Positions 62,722 through 64,000 of a stretch of 64,000 nt of DNA are shown piece by piece. The notes below the pieces were generated by a model that did not search any database, had not been told where the DNA came from, and saw only the letters and a program-made list of their open reading frames with translations. This DNA is from Hyphomicrobiales bacterium (GTDB taxonomy: Bacteria > Pseudomonadota > Alphaproteobacteria > Rhizobiales > Rhizobiaceae). The stretch is taken from assembly GCA_900468805.1 (NCBI GenBank), contig UEIF01000017.1, forward strand, positions 1 to 64,000. The letters are read 5' to 3'. How positions within the stretch are numbered: position 1 is the stretch's first letter; the number at the start of each line of letters is the position of its first letter. The position numbers and the translations under genes were made by a program.

Positions 62722-63405
62722 ATGGCATTCAACGACGACAGCTTCATTCGTGAAGTCAACGAGGAACTGCGTTCCGACCAGATGAAGGGCGCAGTGCGCC
62801 GGTTTGGCCGCTATATCATTGCCATTGCCATTCTCATCGTGCTCGGAACCATCGGCAAGGTCGCCTACGAATATTGGGACAATAACGCGTCCTCCGGCGC
62901 CGGCGACCAGTTCCTGGCTGCGATGAAGCTTGCCGACGAGAACAAGACGGATGAAGCGCTCGCCGCACTCGACAAGCTGGAAAAGGAAGGCCACGGCGCC
63001 TATCCGGTTCTGGCGCGCATGCGTGCAGCGACCGTCCTGTCGCAGAAGGGCGACAATGCCGGTGCGATCGCATCCTTCCAGGCGATCGCCAAGGATAAGT
63101 CCGTTCCGGCTGCCGTGCAGGATGCTGCCAAGATGCGCGCCGGCTGGCTGCTGATCGAGAACGGCACCTATGAACAGGTTTCCGCCGCAGTCGAAGAAAT
63201 GGCCGTACCGGGCAATGCCTTCCGTCATTCCGCGCGTGAGGCACTCGGTCTTGCTTCTTACAAGGCTGGCAACATGGCGCAGGCGCGCCAGTGGTTCCAG
63301 TCGATCGTCGACGATGTGGACAGTCCGCGCAATGTTTCCAATCGTGCCCATATGATGCTCGATCTCATCACCGCATCCGGCAAGGCGCCCGCCGCGCAGG
63401 GCTGA
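62722..63405 (+). CDS. TPR-containing membrane protein (YfgM-like)
   Basis: The protein has 227 residues from the ATG at 62722. One transmembrane segment (about 28-50, GRYIIAIAILIVLGTIGKVAYEYW) is followed by TPR-like periplasmic repeats (AALDKLEKEGHGAYPVLARMRAATVLSQKGDNAGAIASFQAIA). The organisation matches the YfgM/DUF2133 family that associates with the Sec translocon or BamB. It lies directly upstream of der, as in many alphaproteobacteria and gammaproteobacteria (bamB/yfgM-der context). Confidence 0.85.
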   Translation: MAFNDDSFIREVNEELRSDQMKGAVRRFGRYIIAIAILIVLGTIGKVAYEYWDNNASSGAGDQFLAAMKLADENKTDEALAALDKLEKEGHGAYPVLARMRAATVLSQKGDNAGAIASFQAIAKDKSVPAAVQDAAKMRAGWLLIENGTYEQVSAAVEEMAVPGNAFRHSAREALGLASYKAGNMAQARQWFQSIVDDVDSPRNVSNRAHMMLDLITASGKAPAAQG

Positions 63406-63421
63406 GGCTTAAGGGAAAATA

Positions 63422-64000
63422 ATGAGTTTTACGGTCGCCATCGTCGGACGCCCGAATGTCGGTAAGTCGACGCTTTTCAACCGTCTGGTCGGGAAGAAGC
63501 TTGCGCTTGTCGATGACACGCCCGGCGTGACCCGTGACCGCCGTCCGGGTGACGCGCGGCTTATCGACCTGCGTTTTACGATTGTCGATACGGCAGGCCT
63601 CGAAGAGATGACGGACGAGAGCCTGCAAGGCCGCATGCGCCAGCAGACGGAAACGGCAATCGACGAGGCCGATCTGTCGCTCTTCGTCGTCGATGCCAAA
63701 ACCGGGCTGACGCCAGTCGATACGGCGCTCGGCGAGATGCTGCGCCGTCGCGGCAAGCCGGTCGTGCTCGTTGCCAACAAGTCCGAGGCGCGCGGTTCCG
63801 ACAGCGGCTTCTACGATGCCTATTCGCTGGGGCTTGGCGAACCCGTGCCGATTTCGGCCGAACATGGGCAGGGCATGCTCGATCTGCGCGACGCCATCGT
63901 TGCTGCGCTCGGCGAGGATGTCGCTTATCCGTCGAAAGACGATGTTGCCGTCACCGACGTCGATCTGCCGCAACCATCAGGTGAAGAGGGCGAAGAAGAC
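63422..64000 (+). CDS. der: Ribosome-assembly GTPase Der, 5' part
   Basis: The first 193 codons are present; the gene runs off the window. The first GTPase domain shows [14 protein letters not shown] (P-loop, about 9-22), [14 protein letters not shown] and the G4 loop NKSE, where most Der proteins have NKxD. Rhizobial Der proteins commonly have NKSE (recall). An acidic linker (GEEGEED) precedes the second GTPase domain, which is outside. AAGGGA precedes the ATG. Der is essential for 50S subunit assembly. Confidence 0.94.
   Translation, partial: MSFTVAIVGRPNVGKSTLFNRLVGKKLALVDDTPGVTRDRRPGDARLIDLRFTIVDTAGLEEMTDESLQGRMRQQTETAIDEADLSLFVVDAKTGLTPVDTALGEMLRRRGKPVVLVANKSEARGSDSGFYDAYSLGLGEPVPISAEHGQGMLDLRDAIVAALGEDVAYPSKDDVAVTDVDLPQPSGEEGEED

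Noticed and set aside
63422..64000. Der with a damaged G4 loop (NKSE instead of NKxD)
   Set aside because: By recall rhizobial Der proteins share this, so it is probably a lineage feature rather than a defect.

Overview
The window looks like chromosomal DNA of a Rhizobiaceae member, most likely the genus Rhizobium. Evidence: a gbpR-chvE-gguA-gguB-gguC locus of the Agrobacterium/Rhizobium type, a bacA (SbmA/BacA) gene, an L-arabinonate dehydratase that by recall is very close to the characterised R. leguminosarum enzyme, GC-rich codon use, and dispersed palindromic intergenic repeats. I saw no tRNA, rRNA, CRISPR array or intact insertion sequence.

Layout. (1) 1-2100: inositol dehydrogenase (iolG) on the minus strand, then a small membrane protein preceded by a 21-bp tandem repeat, and an HPD-motif protein. 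(2) 2100-11750: the sugar locus. A LysR regulator (gbpR) diverges from chvE-gguA-gguB-gguC followed by an aldehyde dehydrogenase (araE type) and L-arabinonate dehydratase (araC type). Together these import a sugar such as L-arabinose and carry its acid to 2-oxoglutarate. Four of the five intercistronic junctions hold a GC-rich hairpin. (3) 11750-15980: a looser accessory stretch with a nucleotidyltransferase, an alpha/beta hydrolase and an orphan FtsI-like transpeptidase with a CtrA-type box upstream. (4) 15980-23000: the transglutaminase/alpha-E/ATP-grasp cluster, a DEAD-box helicase, an AlkC-like repair protein and a small exported glycine-zipper protein. (5) 23000-28530: a large PAS hybrid histidine kinase with a CtrA-type box, and the two halves of an MnmC-like tRNA modification system as divergent genes.

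(6) 28600-46200: a nearly complete aerobic purine degradation region. Plus strand: DUF1045 protein, allantoinase (puuE), uraD, allantoicase, an embedded MntA/HepT-type pair, ureidoglycolate lyase and hydroxyisourate hydrolase. Minus strand: puuD-guaD and bdhA-xdhA-xdhB-xdhC, with a LysR regulator between. These cover guanine to xanthine, urate, hydroxyisourate, OHCU, allantoin, allantoate, ureidoglycolate and glyoxylate plus urea. (7) 46300-58800: glycerol kinase, a GlxA-type regulator, an HD protein, a secreted TIM-barrel-like protein, a YciI/ECF sigma pair, a GNAT enzyme, an LLM oxidoreductase, a second methionine aminopeptidase, a GreA/B-like factor, RidA with a divergent TetR regulator and a three-copy operator, PadR, and an MFS transporter. 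(8) 58900-64000: bacA, a lone PAS protein, a polysaccharide deacetylase, NnrU, a TPR membrane protein and the 5' part of der.

The least ordinary signals are: the MntA/HepT pair inside the purine operon, where both partners lack an expected catalytic residue; two TTAA-N7-TTAA boxes; the hairpin series in the ggu/ara operon; the tandem repeat before the gene at 1343; and two copies of a palindromic repeat, each between convergent genes.
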